This document shows, one piece after another, positions 10,402-19,987 of a stretch of 64,000 nucleotides of DNA; the stretch's first letter is position 1, and the number at the start of each line of letters is the position of its first letter. Location of the stretch: assembly GCF_042453785.1 (NCBI RefSeq), contig NC_091668.1:3240501-3304500 (forward strand). The letters are read 5' to 3'. The DNA is from Malus domestica. Lineage: Eukaryota > Streptophyta > Magnoliopsida > Rosales > Rosaceae. A program made the translations under genes and the position numbers. The notes under the pieces are model-generated. The model saw only the letters and a list, made by a program, of their open reading frames with translations. It did no database searches and was not told the origin of the DNA.

Positions 10402-11297
10402 ATGGAAGTCAAATTCAAAGACGAAAAGAAATTGGAGCAGCGATTGGAGGAGCTCCACAAGGACGTTTCCAAGAAGCACAAATTCGAGGACGCCGTCACC
10501 GCTCTTAATTCGCTGCTCCGGGACCATTACTCCTCCGCTTCTCCGTCGCTCTTCATTCGCTGTTCGAGGACGTTCCCAAAATTTATTTTCTTTTATTGGA
10601 ATTGAATTTTTGGTTTTTTAGGATATTTGTTTGAGGGGCATTTGACTTTGGGGCGGGAGCCGCCGCAGCCGCGGTGGCTGGTGCAGTCGAATCTTTTGAC
10701 CGCGGCCATGGCGGCGGGGTGGTCTTCTGAGTCGGGTCCTGGAATCGAAGAGAACTCGGAAGGCGCAGTGAATCTGCTTCAATCGCTCATTGACAACCTC
10801 GACAGCGTTTTGCCGCCGAGGATTTTGGATGACGTGAGGGCGGCTCCGAGGGTCCCGCCTGCGAGCAAACAGGTGGTGGCCAATCTTCCGGTGATCACGA
10901 TCACCGAGGAAGTGTTGAAGGAGCTCGGAGAGGACGCAGATTGCTGCATTTGTAAGGAAAACTTGGTTGTCAATGACAAAATGGAGTTGCCCTGCAAGCA
11001 CACTTTTCATCCTCCTTGCCTAAAGCCATGGCTGGTAATACTAATTTTTCAACATTTGCAATATTGCTAATGTATCTCATTGGTTGCGTTCAATTCGAAT
11101 TTTAAGTGGCTGACTGACGGGTTTTTGGGTTGTTTTGATTGTGGCAGGATGAGCACAATTCTTGTCCGATATGCTGGCATGAGCTGCAGACGGATGATCA
11201 TGTGTACGAGAACTGGAAGGAGAGGGAGAAGGAGGCCGAAGAAGACGGAAAAAGAGCTGCGAATGCGATTCGAGGTGGTGAATACATGTATGTTTAA
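10402..11297 (+). CDS. AIP2: AIP2-like RING E3 ubiquitin ligase, middle region missing
   Basis: The first exon starts at 10402 (MEVKFKDEKKLEQRLEELHK) and matches the AIP2 N-terminus up to about SSASPSL at 10550. The next AIP2-like exon runs from an acceptor at 10620-10621 (GYLFEGHLTLGREPPQP) through ASKQVVANLPVITITEE and the RING start CCICKENL, ending at PCLKPWL with a GT donor at 11034. The last exon (11149-11297) begins DEHNSCPIC and ends GGEYMYV. RING-H2 cysteines and histidines are kept. AIP2 family members ubiquitinate ABI3-type transcription factors in abscisic acid signalling. Roughly 90-100 residues normally lying between SPSL and GYLFEG are absent: only about 70 bases separate the two parts, and no GT donor there keeps frame. 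The residue before ELPCKH (usually Q) is also missing. This is probably an impaired gene, or one making a shortened protein. Confidence 0.72.
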
Positions 11298-12610
11298 TGT
11301 TTAGATGATGACATTTGCTTCAACAATTGTCAGATTTGCAGCTTCATTAATAAATTCTTATTCAGTGCATCACATTAAGCATGTCTATGAGTGTGTTTTG
11401 ATGTGAGCCTGTTTTGAAGTGCTTTTAGAATTGCTAAAAGTGCTTTCGGACAACTAAAACTGTTTTAAATGCATCTGTTGTTGTGAGCTATTTGTTGAGT
11501 TTCTTTGCTTGGAACTGAAGACTTGGATCGTTATATTTCAACTGAAATACTGGCCTTTTTCTTTAGACAAGGCCAAGGTGGTAGAGAGCTAACCATTTAT
11601 TCCAGGTTCACGGCTTTTATTCCAGGCCGCCCAACTATACTATACACCGAACTTCGTCTAAATGAAAAGAAGTATGATATTCATTAGCGTTATGGAAGAA
11701 TACGTACAGGAGAGGATGGGGTGCACCACTGAAAGGGACCTCAGTATAAACATTGTTGGGGATTTCAACCCAATTGAAGGAGAAAGAACTCTACACGCCA
11801 AAATTACATAGTATGACTATCCTTTACAAGGAGATGTACAATCTTGTAAGCTCCTCAAACCAAACTACGTCTATGCGAAATGCAGTTAGCTCCCCTGTTC
11901 ACGTGATTGTATTTGACCTGTTGAAAAATGGCCATGAAGGATCATTAAGCGCAGGTCCAAGCAATGAGGAGACAGCAGAGGAATGCTTTGAGGAATCACT
12001 TTCCAATGCCTGCAGGTTCTCATGACTTAGGTGAAGATGATCAAATTTTGTGGGGAAGCTGCAGTAATGGTATGTTGATGGTCGACATCACGCTTTTAGG
12101 TTCTACAGAATCCCTGAAACGATAGGTAAATTACCTATTCAGCAACATCTATATGACATTGTCCTAGAATTAAATTTTCCTAAGAAACGACCAAATAATG
12201 TATATTAAAGCCAAACAACAAACCTCATGAGAAACCTGAAGGTGACTTCAACTGACGCTCTTTAATTTGGCTCACCTCTGCTCAAGTCTTACTATTTTCT
12301 GCGAAAACTTAAGCAACTAAGATAAGAAAATTATGCGCCGTGCAAATTTGATATTGAATTTGGCACGGACATATGAATAGTTACTAAAAAGTGCTTCATA
12401 AATCAGTATATATAAAAAGGAAAGAAAATAACCTTTCAAAGAAGATTAATAGATATGCCTAGCTCGCGAGTCACCACTTGATCGACGTTGTTCATGTCCT
12501 TTGAAGATTATCTTAATTCTGAAAAAAGAAAAATAAGAAAAATAAACAAATATGATGATAGCATACGTACATGTGTAAATAAGATAGATAGTGCTCAATT
12601 ACCTTAAGGA
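11298..12610. other. Spacer between convergent AIP2-like and NBS-LRR genes, duplicated at 35-37 kb
   Basis: Non-coding sequence that includes the 3' UTRs of both genes. Long stretches are homologous to 35,023-36,230 and 36,605-37,050 (for example TTTGCAGCTTC, GGAACTGAAGACTTGGAT, GGAAGAATACGTACA, CTCAATTACC). Small open frames within it (11,505-11,687 and 11,753-12,025) are not conserved between the copies and are not genes. Confidence 0.65.
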
Positions 12611-15445
12611 TTAAAAGATTTTGATGTTTGGGATTTGAGAAATCTTGGGCCGCTCCTCTCCACTGCCTTGTTCCTGCAGTGGTGTTTTCCAGAGGAAGTC
12701 TGGCAGTGTTTTTATGCCTTTGCAGAAACGAATTTCTAAAGAGGAAAGGCATGGCATGATTGAAATTTCTGAATCCTCTTTGTTCCACCCTTCCACGCCT
12801 ACTTCCCACTCCTCCAACACTGACATGAAACGAATTTCGAATTCTTTCAACTTTGGAAAAAATAAGGATGATGATGATTTCAATGACGACTCATCTTCGT
12901 CGACTATTCCCAAAAATTCACCACCAATCTTTTTCACCTTATCCACTGCATCCAAAGTCAGCTTTTCAAGGTGGGGCAATTTCCCAAGAGGAGGCAAAAA
13001 CTGACATTCACTCCATTCAAATAGATAGATGATTCTTAAGTTGTGCAAAGACATGATCCAATTGGGACAGGTGGTGCCTGAATGATAAGAAATGTCTAAA
13101 GAGTCCAGATTTTCGTGCGGTCGTAGCCCATTCAGTATTTCTACAGTGCTTCTTGTCTGCTTGTATTGAACATCCTTAGAATCAATTTCGAGATGAAAGA
13201 GTTTCTTCATGTGCCACAACTGTGCTTTCTCAAGCTCTCTCTCATCTTTCACATTCCCCTTCAATTTTATGATGAGACTGCCCTCAAGGTTCAAGACTCT
13301 CAGATCTCCCACTTGTAATGCTGCTCTGTTCTCATCCTCACCACAAACCACAACACACGCATCAATTCTTTTCAATTTTTTTAATCTCCGAATTCCTTTT
13401 GGCAAGTACTCCAGCTTACCACAACCATAAACATAAAGGTGCTTTAAGCTAATCAACTTTCCCATGTTATCAGGTAATTTTTCAAGTGACCTGCAATAAC
13501 AAATGCGCAAGGTATACAAATTGTACAACTCACAAATACTATCCGGCAATATCTTCAAACCATGATTCCATGACAAATCAATATGCCTCAAATGTATTAA
13601 TTCACCAATTTCCTTTGGGACTTCACTTATGCAATTGTAACTCAAATTTAATGTCCTAAGACATTTCAATTGTAGAATGAAGTTTGAGTCTATCGTAGCA
13701 AAGAATGAATGAAAATATGAGAGTGAACGTAGGTTTTTGCAATTGTAATATGCATTAGAAGGTCGGAACGACAGAAACTTATCACGTTTCGACCTAAAGG
13801 TTAAGGTCAAATGACGAACCTTTTCACCCAAACCCTCTATTTCACCGTCAACATCCTCAGTGATCAAACATTCATTCTTAGTGAGATATTGCACAAAGTC
13901 ATGAACAATATCATGCATTTTGCAACCTGTAATTTTACCACTAACACTGTCTTTCTCCAAATCTTGAAAAAAAGACCGTGCTACTAAGTTATCAAAAATT
14001 GCTTGACCAACTTCTCCCTCATCTTTATCCCCTTTTGAATTAAGATAATCTTGTGCCATCCAAAGATTAATCAACTCATCCCTCTCAAACTTATGATCTT
14101 TAGGAAAACTAGCACAATACAAAAGACAACATTTGACTGCTGGCGCCAAATCATAATAACTTAGAAAAAGTGGTTGAAAAACTTCTTGCTCCACCTCTTC
14201 TCGATCCCATATCTTACTATTCAAGACATCTAGCCATTCCCTCTGTGTTTTCTTATTGCACATGAGACTACCTAATGCTTTTGCAGCAAGAGGTAAGCCC
14301 TTGCATTTCTTCACAATATCCCTACTAATATCTTCAAACGCCTTGGACTCTTCTACTTCTGTATCATCAAACGCCATGCAATTGAAGATTGATAAACAAT
14401 ATTCTTCCCTCAACCCTCCCAAATTGATCATTTCATTTTTTGCTCTCATCATATCAACGACCTCACGCTTTCGTGTGGTCACCAAAATTTTACTACCAGG
14501 AGCACCACTTTTGATTAGTGGTGCCCTTAATTTTTCCCACTTCTCACGGTCGTGGGTCCACACATCATCTAGGACAAGGAGAAACCTTTTGCCCTCGATG
14601 GATGTTGACATGCGGTGCAAGACACGATCCAACTCATTTGAGCTTTGGGCATCATCACCGCTTATAGCTTTGGCAATCTTAATCTCATCAAAAGGATTTG
14701 AGACACAAACCCACACTCTAATCTCAAAATAGGCTTTAACCTTGTCATCATTATAAACAAGTTGGGCTAGAGTTGTTTTTCCCATTCCCCCCATCCCTAG
14801 AATAGGGATGATAAGGAGCCCCCTCCGATCTTCTCCACCATCACTCAACAACTTTTTTTTCAGAATTTCTTTTTCCTCATCCCGACCAAATACCTCTGAC
14901 TGGACGACAAAAGACGAAGTCCTCTGCCGTTCAGGTAATTGTTGAATGCCTCTTTCTGTGTGTAGAAACCCATACCTTTTACTTTGCTCATCAATCTCAG
15001 TTAGCCTACCATTCAGATCTTTTATCCTACTCGCAATTTTACTGCGAAAAATCACTTCTTTGGCTTTGCGAAAACAAAAGCAGCTAGAGGAAACAGAGAA
15101 AGTTACCTTCTTCTTCTTCTTCTCCTCCTCAGGAACAACAACATCTTCACCTTCTCGTTCTTGCTTCTCAACCTGTTGTCTCAGCATGTCAGTGTTCCAC
15201 TCGTCCAGCACGTCCACCATCTGGAAGGATATGTCTTTGAGCCGATCCAACCAGATCCTCACGCCGGCCTCCTTGACTTGCCTTTGCTCTGCATCTTCGA
15301 GAACGGCTTGAATAGCTCTGAGATTGCCAGCAAATTCTTCAACATCTTTCTTGGCGTCCAAAACAAGTCTCACCTCTTCGTCAACGTACTCGTAAACTGT
15401 TGAAGCCAGCCGATCCAGTAGCGTGGAAATGATCCCGTCAGCCAT
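12611..15445 (-). CDS. CC-NBS-LRR (CNL) disease-resistance protein, RGA type
   Basis: A 944-residue intronless open frame. The N-terminal Rx-type coiled coil (about 1-130) starts MADGIISTLLDRLAS and has an EDVID-like stretch near 77-86. The NB-ARC domain has P-loop GMGGMGKTT (217-225), RNBS-A FEIRVWVCVS (240-249), kinase-2 LLVLDDVW (289-296), RNBS-B KILVTTR (319-325), GLPLAAK (383-389) and MHD in KMHDIVHDF (509-517). Leucine-rich repeats fill about 560-930. The tryptophan at the end of kinase-2 is the CNL signature. All ATP-binding and switch motifs look intact, so it may act as an intracellular immune receptor; the pathogen cannot be told from sequence. The C-terminus after DFLWKTPLQE appears a little shorter than in common RGA proteins. 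Its 3' end is duplicated as a relic at about 37,050-37,285. Confidence 0.93.
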   Translation of the reverse strand: MADGIISTLLDRLASTVYEYVDEEVRLVLDAKKDVEEFAGNLRAIQAVLEDAEQRQVKEAGVRIWLDRLKDISFQMVDVLDEWNTDMLRQQVEKQEREGEDVVVPEEEKKKKKVTFSVSSSCFCFRKAKEVIFRSKIASRIKDLNGRLTEIDEQSKRYGFLHTERGIQQLPERQRTSSFVVQSEVFGRDEEKEILKKKLLSDGGEDRRGLLIIPILGMGGMGKTTLAQLVYNDDKVKAYFEIRVWVCVSNPFDEIKIAKAISGDDAQSSNELDRVLHRMSTSIEGKRFLLVLDDVWTHDREKWEKLRAPLIKSGAPGSKILVTTRKREVVDMMRAKNEMINLGGLREEYCLSIFNCMAFDDTEVEESKAFEDISRDIVKKCKGLPLAAKALGSLMCNKKTQREWLDVLNSKIWDREEVEQEVFQPLFLSYYDLAPAVKCCLLYCASFPKDHKFERDELINLWMAQDYLNSKGDKDEGEVGQAIFDNLVARSFFQDLEKDSVSGKITGCKMHDIVHDFVQYLTKNECLITEDVDGEIEGLGEKVRHLTLTFRSKRDKFLSFRPSNAYYNCKNLRSLSYFHSFFATIDSNFILQLKCLRTLNLSYNCISEVPKEIGELIHLRHIDLSWNHGLKILPDSICELYNLYTLRICYCRSLEKLPDNMGKLISLKHLYVYGCGKLEYLPKGIRRLKKLKRIDACVVVCGEDENRAALQVGDLRVLNLEGSLIIKLKGNVKDERELEKAQLWHMKKLFHLEIDSKDVQYKQTRSTVEILNGLRPHENLDSLDISYHSGTTCPNWIMSLHNLRIIYLFEWSECQFLPPLGKLPHLEKLTLDAVDKVKKIGGEFLGIVDEDESSLKSSSSLFFPKLKEFEIRFMSVLEEWEVGVEGWNKEDSEISIMPCLSSLEIRFCKGIKTLPDFLWKTPLQEQGSGEERPKISQIPNIKIF

Positions 15446-15544
15446 TTTTTGAGCCTCCGCAAAATAGAAGAAATGATGTAGAAGAAATGCAGAATGGTTC
15501 GTTGCGTTGCCTCTCTTGTATCCAGCTTGTATGATTATTCCAAG

Positions 15545-15725
15545 TCAATCAAGTAAATTAAAGTAAAGTGAGTGGTTGGTGTGCTGTCATATTCTGTGGA
15601 GGCCAATTCCAACGCACTCCGCGGAAACAAAGTAATCATGTGAAAAAGAAAAGGATTAAAAATCATCAAGCCTTCATTAAGTTACCATTTATGAACGACA
15701 AGCGTACAATTATTACTTGGTATTT
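15545..15725. repeat. NBS-LRR upstream segment, copy A
   Basis: The segment just upstream of the NBS-LRR start (TGCTGTCATATTCTGTGGAG, then CAAGCCTTCATTAAG, GACAAGCGTACAATTATTAC) recurs in diverged form at 16,500-16,665, in the same order and orientation. Confidence 0.7.
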
Positions 15726-15984
15726 TTTTTTTTTGGAAGAAATTATTACTTTGCAATTTGTATTCAAACACTAGCTTTCTTTGGGAAGAGGATATCCTTT
15801 TTGTAGAGGTCTTACAGATTCTTACATTATGGTTGTTTATTATAAATTATACGATCAATTTTTGTTAATTATTATTTTTTTAATTTTAAATAATTTATAA
15901 ACATACGATATACGATAAATGGTTAAGATATGACGATGATTATAATCTTTTGAATCCGAATTGAAATCCAAAGCCCTGTTTTTT

Positions 15985-16213
15985 GGAATTGGATCCTCGC
16001 CAGATCTAATTGCTGGGGATCCTAGGGATAAACCCACGTGGGCCGTTGATAAAAAATAGTACGGTCACAATTAAATGTTTTAAAAGTAAAATAATCTCGT
16101 TTTACGTGAAAAATAAAAAATAAAAAAATTATAACTGCACGATTTTTTATCAACGGCTATATAAGTTGATCCCTAGGATCCCCATGAATTAGATCCGGCG
16201 AGGATCCAATTCC
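15985..16213. mobile_element. Mutator-like MITE, 9-bp TSD
   Basis: A 229-bp element with terminal inverted repeats: GGAATTGGATCCTCGCC at the left, complementary to GGCGAGGATCCAATTCC at the right. The arms continue over about 50 bp with small differences. It is flanked by a perfect 9-bp direct repeat CTGTTTTTT (15976-15984 and 16214-16222). Nine-base duplications are typical of Mutator-like transposases. No coding capacity. Confidence 0.85.
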
Positions 16214-16499
16214 CTGTTTTTTGAGTTTATGTCGGCATTGATTGTTTGAAACCATTTGTTTATTAATGATATGCATCGTTTCCAATTAAAAAATTACACT
16301 AGCTCTGTTTTTACTTTTTATTTTGTTGTGTGTAAATTTTCAGCTGGAGCATTACCAAGCTTGCTTGGTATTGTACGTCGTCTTTATTCGTTGGTTGGGT
16401 CGTGCAACTTTTCTCGTAAAATCTTTTAAATAAAAATAAATTTTTATAACGTCATATAAACTTATATACTATTTTAAAATTAAATTATAAATTAAAATT

Positions 16500-16665
16500 T
16501 TAATCAATGTCATTTCAAGTAAAGTAAATTAAATGGTAGTGCGCTGTCATATTTTGTGGAGGCCAACTCCATCTCACATCGCAGAAATAAAGTAAAATAT
16601 CATGCCTTCGTTGACCCTACCTTCAATAAAAGACAAGCATTCAATTATTGCTTGGTAATTTGAAA
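16500..16665. repeat. NBS-LRR upstream segment, copy B
   Basis: A diverged copy of 15,545-15,725 (GCGCTGTCATATTTTGTGGA and AGACAAGCATTCAATTATTG). The following 16,668-16,760 also resembles 16,290-16,370 (CTGTTTTTACTTTTT, then CTGGAGCATT.ACCAA). This suggests a local tandem duplication of NBS-LRR promoter sequence, the second copy having lost its gene. Confidence 0.65.
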
Positions 16666-17079
16666 ACTCTGGTAGTTCTGTTTTTACTTTTTTACTTAAT
16701 CATGGTAAATCCATTTTTAATTTCTTAAGTAAATTTCATCTGGAGCATTTACCAAAGCTTTGGAAGATGTTATATGACTTGCATTTGAATAACTGGGATA
16801 TACTCGGGGACAATCAAGAATCTCCCTATGTTCATGGTCAAAGAAGAAAATATGGAATCATACATTAAACCCTTGTTCGGATTGTTAGATCTATTTTGAT
16901 GATACTGTGATCACATGCAATAATGTTAATGCAACCAACTCTACCTACTACTTATCGTTCTCATTTTTTTTAGTCAAACGATATATTTTGTTAGATTAGA
17001 GGTTAGATTAGTTACTGACAAAGTTCGAACCCGCCGTCATGCAAGAACTTAGTACATTTCCATCACTATAGTATAGAGC

Positions 17080-17876
17080 TCCTTGATACAAAGAAAATAT
17101 GCACTTGATATACTTAAAGACCATGGTTTCTTGGTTGCAAGGCCCGTGGAGTTTCTGATGGAAGAAATTAAACCTTTTTTTTTTTTTTTAATAAAGGGGA
17201 GCTACTCAAGGATCTTGCCAGTTACTAATGTTTGGTTGGACAAAAAATTTATCTTACTATCACTTGTCTGGACATCACATATTACGTACATGTACTCAGT
17301 CGGTTTATGCATGAAACACGGCAACCCCAAATGGATGCCGCTCTTCAAGTTGTTTGACATCTTAAATCTACTCCTGCCAAAGGTGTGTTCTTTCCATCAG
17401 ACAACAAATTAAATCTAGTTGCTTACTGTGATTCTGATTGGGCTGGTTGTCCAATGACTCGTCGTTCAACTACTAGGTATTGCGTGTTCTTGGGCAATTC
17501 ATTAATTTCTTGGTGAATGAAAAGATAGATAACAGTTTTTTTGTCTTCAACGAAGCCGATTATAGAGCTATGGTTGGTAGCTATTGTGTACTTGGCTACA
17601 TTTTATGTTGGAAGGTTTACAACTGCCGCATTCTGGAGCATCTCTTTTATATTGTTTGTGATAATCAGGCAACTTTACATATAGCGGTGAATTTAGTTTT
17701 TCATAAGAGAACTCAGCACATTGAGATGGATTATCATTTCATCATGGACAAGATAGTTGATGGCACAAAAAATGCCCAGCATGTGAATTCTTCTCAAATT
17801 AGCCGATGTTTTTACGAAACCATTGGGCAAGGAAAAGTTCTTGGTGATGTTACGCAAGTTGGGATATCTTGACATC
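17080..17876 (+). pseudogene. Ty1/copia pol 3' fragment (RT end and RNase H), decayed
   Basis: Translated pieces in changing frames match the end of a copia polyprotein: QRKYALDILKDHGF, then CDSDWAGCPMTRRSTT near 17,430, DYRAMVGSYC, VCDNQATLH near 17,660, and KRTQHIEMDYHFI. Frameshifts and a poly-T tract (about 17,177-17,190) break it. It is followed by a purine-rich tract AACTTGAGGGGG and an apparent LTR start at 17,907. Orientation is plus, opposite to the large copia element at 19.8 kb, so it is a separate insertion. Confidence 0.85.
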
Positions 17877-17894
17877 CATTCTCAAACTTGAGGA

Positions 17895-17960
17895 AACTTG
17901 AGGGGGTGTTAGAAAGTCACCGGTGATTAGATAGGAACCTTATACATGAATGATTATGTA
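17895..17960 (+). mobile_element. Polypurine tract and truncated 3' LTR start of the copia fragment
   Basis: AACTTGAGGGGG (about 17,895-17,906) is directly followed by TGTTAGAAAG, the usual polypurine tract to LTR junction. I cannot find the LTR end; similarity to LTR-type sequence fades after about 17,960, so it is likely truncated. Confidence 0.6.
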
Positions 17961-18519
17961 TGAGAGCTGCTAGATTCACCACAATGTACTATTTTCCCAC
18001 CCACATTATAATTTTACACACAGTAAAAAGTTCAAAAATTGAAATGTTATTTCTCCACCCACTATTATTCTTAAAATAACCTCTAATATATATCTAAAAT
18101 TATAAACTTATCTCTTAAAAAAAGAATATAAACGAATTATATGTAAAACTAAGATTAAGGACATAATCGTTATAGAATTGCATCTGCTTCATCTAAGATA
18201 AGAAAAATACATGATTGCTTGATATCAATATTGTTATTAACTTATTATATATCTTTTAAAGTCCTTATCGGTCATTTTATAAACGGTCAAACTTGTAATT
18301 AAAAAATACATTAAAACTTGGGTGAGGATATAAGACACTAAGGTAGTAATAACAACACTTTTTTTTTTTTTTTTTTTTGGGTATTTACATTATATCCCTA
18401 GAATTTTGGTTTTCCCATTGTCCAAGGAATCTGAGATGTATATATGTCTACGAGTCAATGAAAATATTCATTCATGCCAAATATAGTTTTCCACTGTGCC
18501 TAGCTAGATTTTGAGGATA
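17961..18519. other. AT-rich spacer, no gene
   Basis: Includes a long poly-T tract (about 18,359-18,378). No recognised feature. Confidence 0.5.
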
Positions 18520-18574
18520 TTATTGGATCGCTAGCGTCTCTTGACAGCGTTTTGCCGTTAGGGGTGTTGGATGC
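18520..18574 (+). pseudogene. AIP2-like relic, first fragment
   Basis: CTTGACAGCGTTTTGCCG..GGGTGTTGGATG at about 18,538-18,574 matches the AIP2-like gene at about 10,798-10,832 (CTCGACAGCGTTTTGCCG..GATTTTGGATG). Homology stops at 18,574 and resumes at 19,630 with the next bases of the gene, so about 1,055 bp has been inserted. Confidence 0.75.
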
Positions 18575-19629
18575 ATGATCCACACACAACCTCCCCTGAA
18601 AGTGAGTGAAAATTTCTTGTTAATTTAAAAGTACCCTAGTCAAGTCTTGAGTAAGCTCTTAGGCTTTCTTGTAAAAATGTTTCAGGCGTGCCAATGTTGA
18701 TCAAGACCAACATATTGTTTAGTTTTAGGTGTTGTGCCACAAGGAACTGGCCTTCTTCTCAAAGGATTGTTATTATGAAGAGGTTCAATTCATATAAAGT
18801 TCTTGACTTTATATTTTCCTATGTTAATACCAAGAACAATGATCACAAACTGATCAAAAATGGTCTGAGCCAGCCGGCAAATCCTTGATGGAAAAACAAA
18901 GTAAAGACAAAGAGCAAAATAAATGAAGTAAAAGCAAGAACTGAAGGGAAAGTGTTTTCAAATGCTTGCGAAGTGTTAGTAGAAGGACCATAAATAGCAT
19001 TAAAAGCCATAAGATGAAAGTAGATTACAAACACAAGCAATCGAGCAAAGTTTCAACCTATTTGGGCAATTATAATGTCTGTTGGGCAAGTTCTTGCAGT
19101 TTCGGGCAATGTACTAGTTAAAGATTTTAATACAAGAAATTACTACTACAAAGGAAAGTAGCAGAGCTATAAATACAAAGGGGATTGTACGAAGTACAGA
19201 GGAAATAATTGAAAAGTAGGTTGCAGAACTTTTAGAGGTTTTTTGTTATTTTGTTGAGTTGAGTGTCATTTTCTCTGATTCACTTTTCCTTTGCAAAATT
19301 CAGTTCATTCCCTTTCATCGAAGTTGTTGATGTAATGTTTGTTAGAAGATGAGCTCCCACTTGAATACTTGAGTTTTAATCCTCTCGAAATCTTACAGAT
19401 TTTGCCATGGAAATTCACTTTTCCTCTGCAAAATTCGCTGAGTAAGCATATTTTAGTATGAAAGAGAGCATCTTCGCCACCCATTCTTGCCACGTCAAAA
19501 GTATTTTCAAGCCTTTGGGCTTTTCACTGTTCCTTTATGTTAAAAATAAACACCCAACAGCTAAACATGAATTATTTGAGACGTTGGGCCTTGATTAGGC
19601 CCAACTGCTTCATTTAGGTCCAAACAGGG
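18575..19629. mobile_element. About 1-kb insertion splitting the AIP2-like relic, type unknown
   Basis: The bases on each side are contiguous in the intact gene, so 18,575-19,629 is inserted DNA. I see no clear target duplication or terminal repeats. Within it, 19,080-19,559 starts TGTTGGGCAAG and ends CACCCAACA, like an LTR, but flanking bases do not match. No coding frame of note. Confidence 0.55.
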
Positions 19630-19790
19630 ACGTGAGGGGGCGGCTCCGAGGGTTCTGCCAGCGAGCAAACTGGTGGTGGCGAATCTTCCGGTGATCACGA
19701 TCACGGAGGAAGTGTTGAAAAAGCTCGGAGAGGACGCCGATTGTTGCATTTGTAAGGAAAACTTGTTAGTGAATGAAAAAATGCAGGAGT
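19630..19790 (+). pseudogene. AIP2-like relic, second fragment (RING start)
   Basis: It matches 10,833-10,983 of the intact gene (GCGAGCAAAC..GTGGTGGC, TTCCGGTGATCACGATCAC) and encodes the first RING cysteines and KMQE. It keeps the CAG codon before GAG that the other copy has lost. It ends at the target GGAGT of the retrotransposon insertion and continues at 34,726. Confidence 0.88.
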
Positions 19791-19980
19791 AGTTAAATTC
19801 TAGGTTTTAGATGAATATTTTTCTCACTTTTTTTCTTCTCACATAGAGGAATATATAAACTTATACAATCTCCTACAAACTAGGAAACAAGTATCCCAAA
19901 TCCACAAGGATACCAATTACATAATTTTATACCCAAAATATCTCCTCATTCCTTATTTTCTAAGATTTCCTCACGCAACA
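19791..19980 (-). repeat. Outer copia 3' LTR
   Basis: 190 bp. On the minus strand it begins TGTTGCGTGAGG and ends GAATTTAACT. One difference from the 5' LTR (at about 19,959). Confidence 0.95.
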
Positions 19981-19987
19981 CTCCCCC

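Noticed and set aside
12645-13004. Plus-strand frames over the NBS-LRR gene (here and at 14,256-14,732)
   Set aside because: Shadows of the CC-NBS-LRR frame, which has all expected motifs.
17014-17030. tRNA B-box-like GTTCGAACCC
   Set aside because: No matching A box or cloverleaf around it.
19080-19559. Possible solo LTR (TGTTGGG...CCCAACA)
   Set aside because: Flanking five bases differ on the two sides (ATGTC and GCTAA) and no other copy is present in the window.
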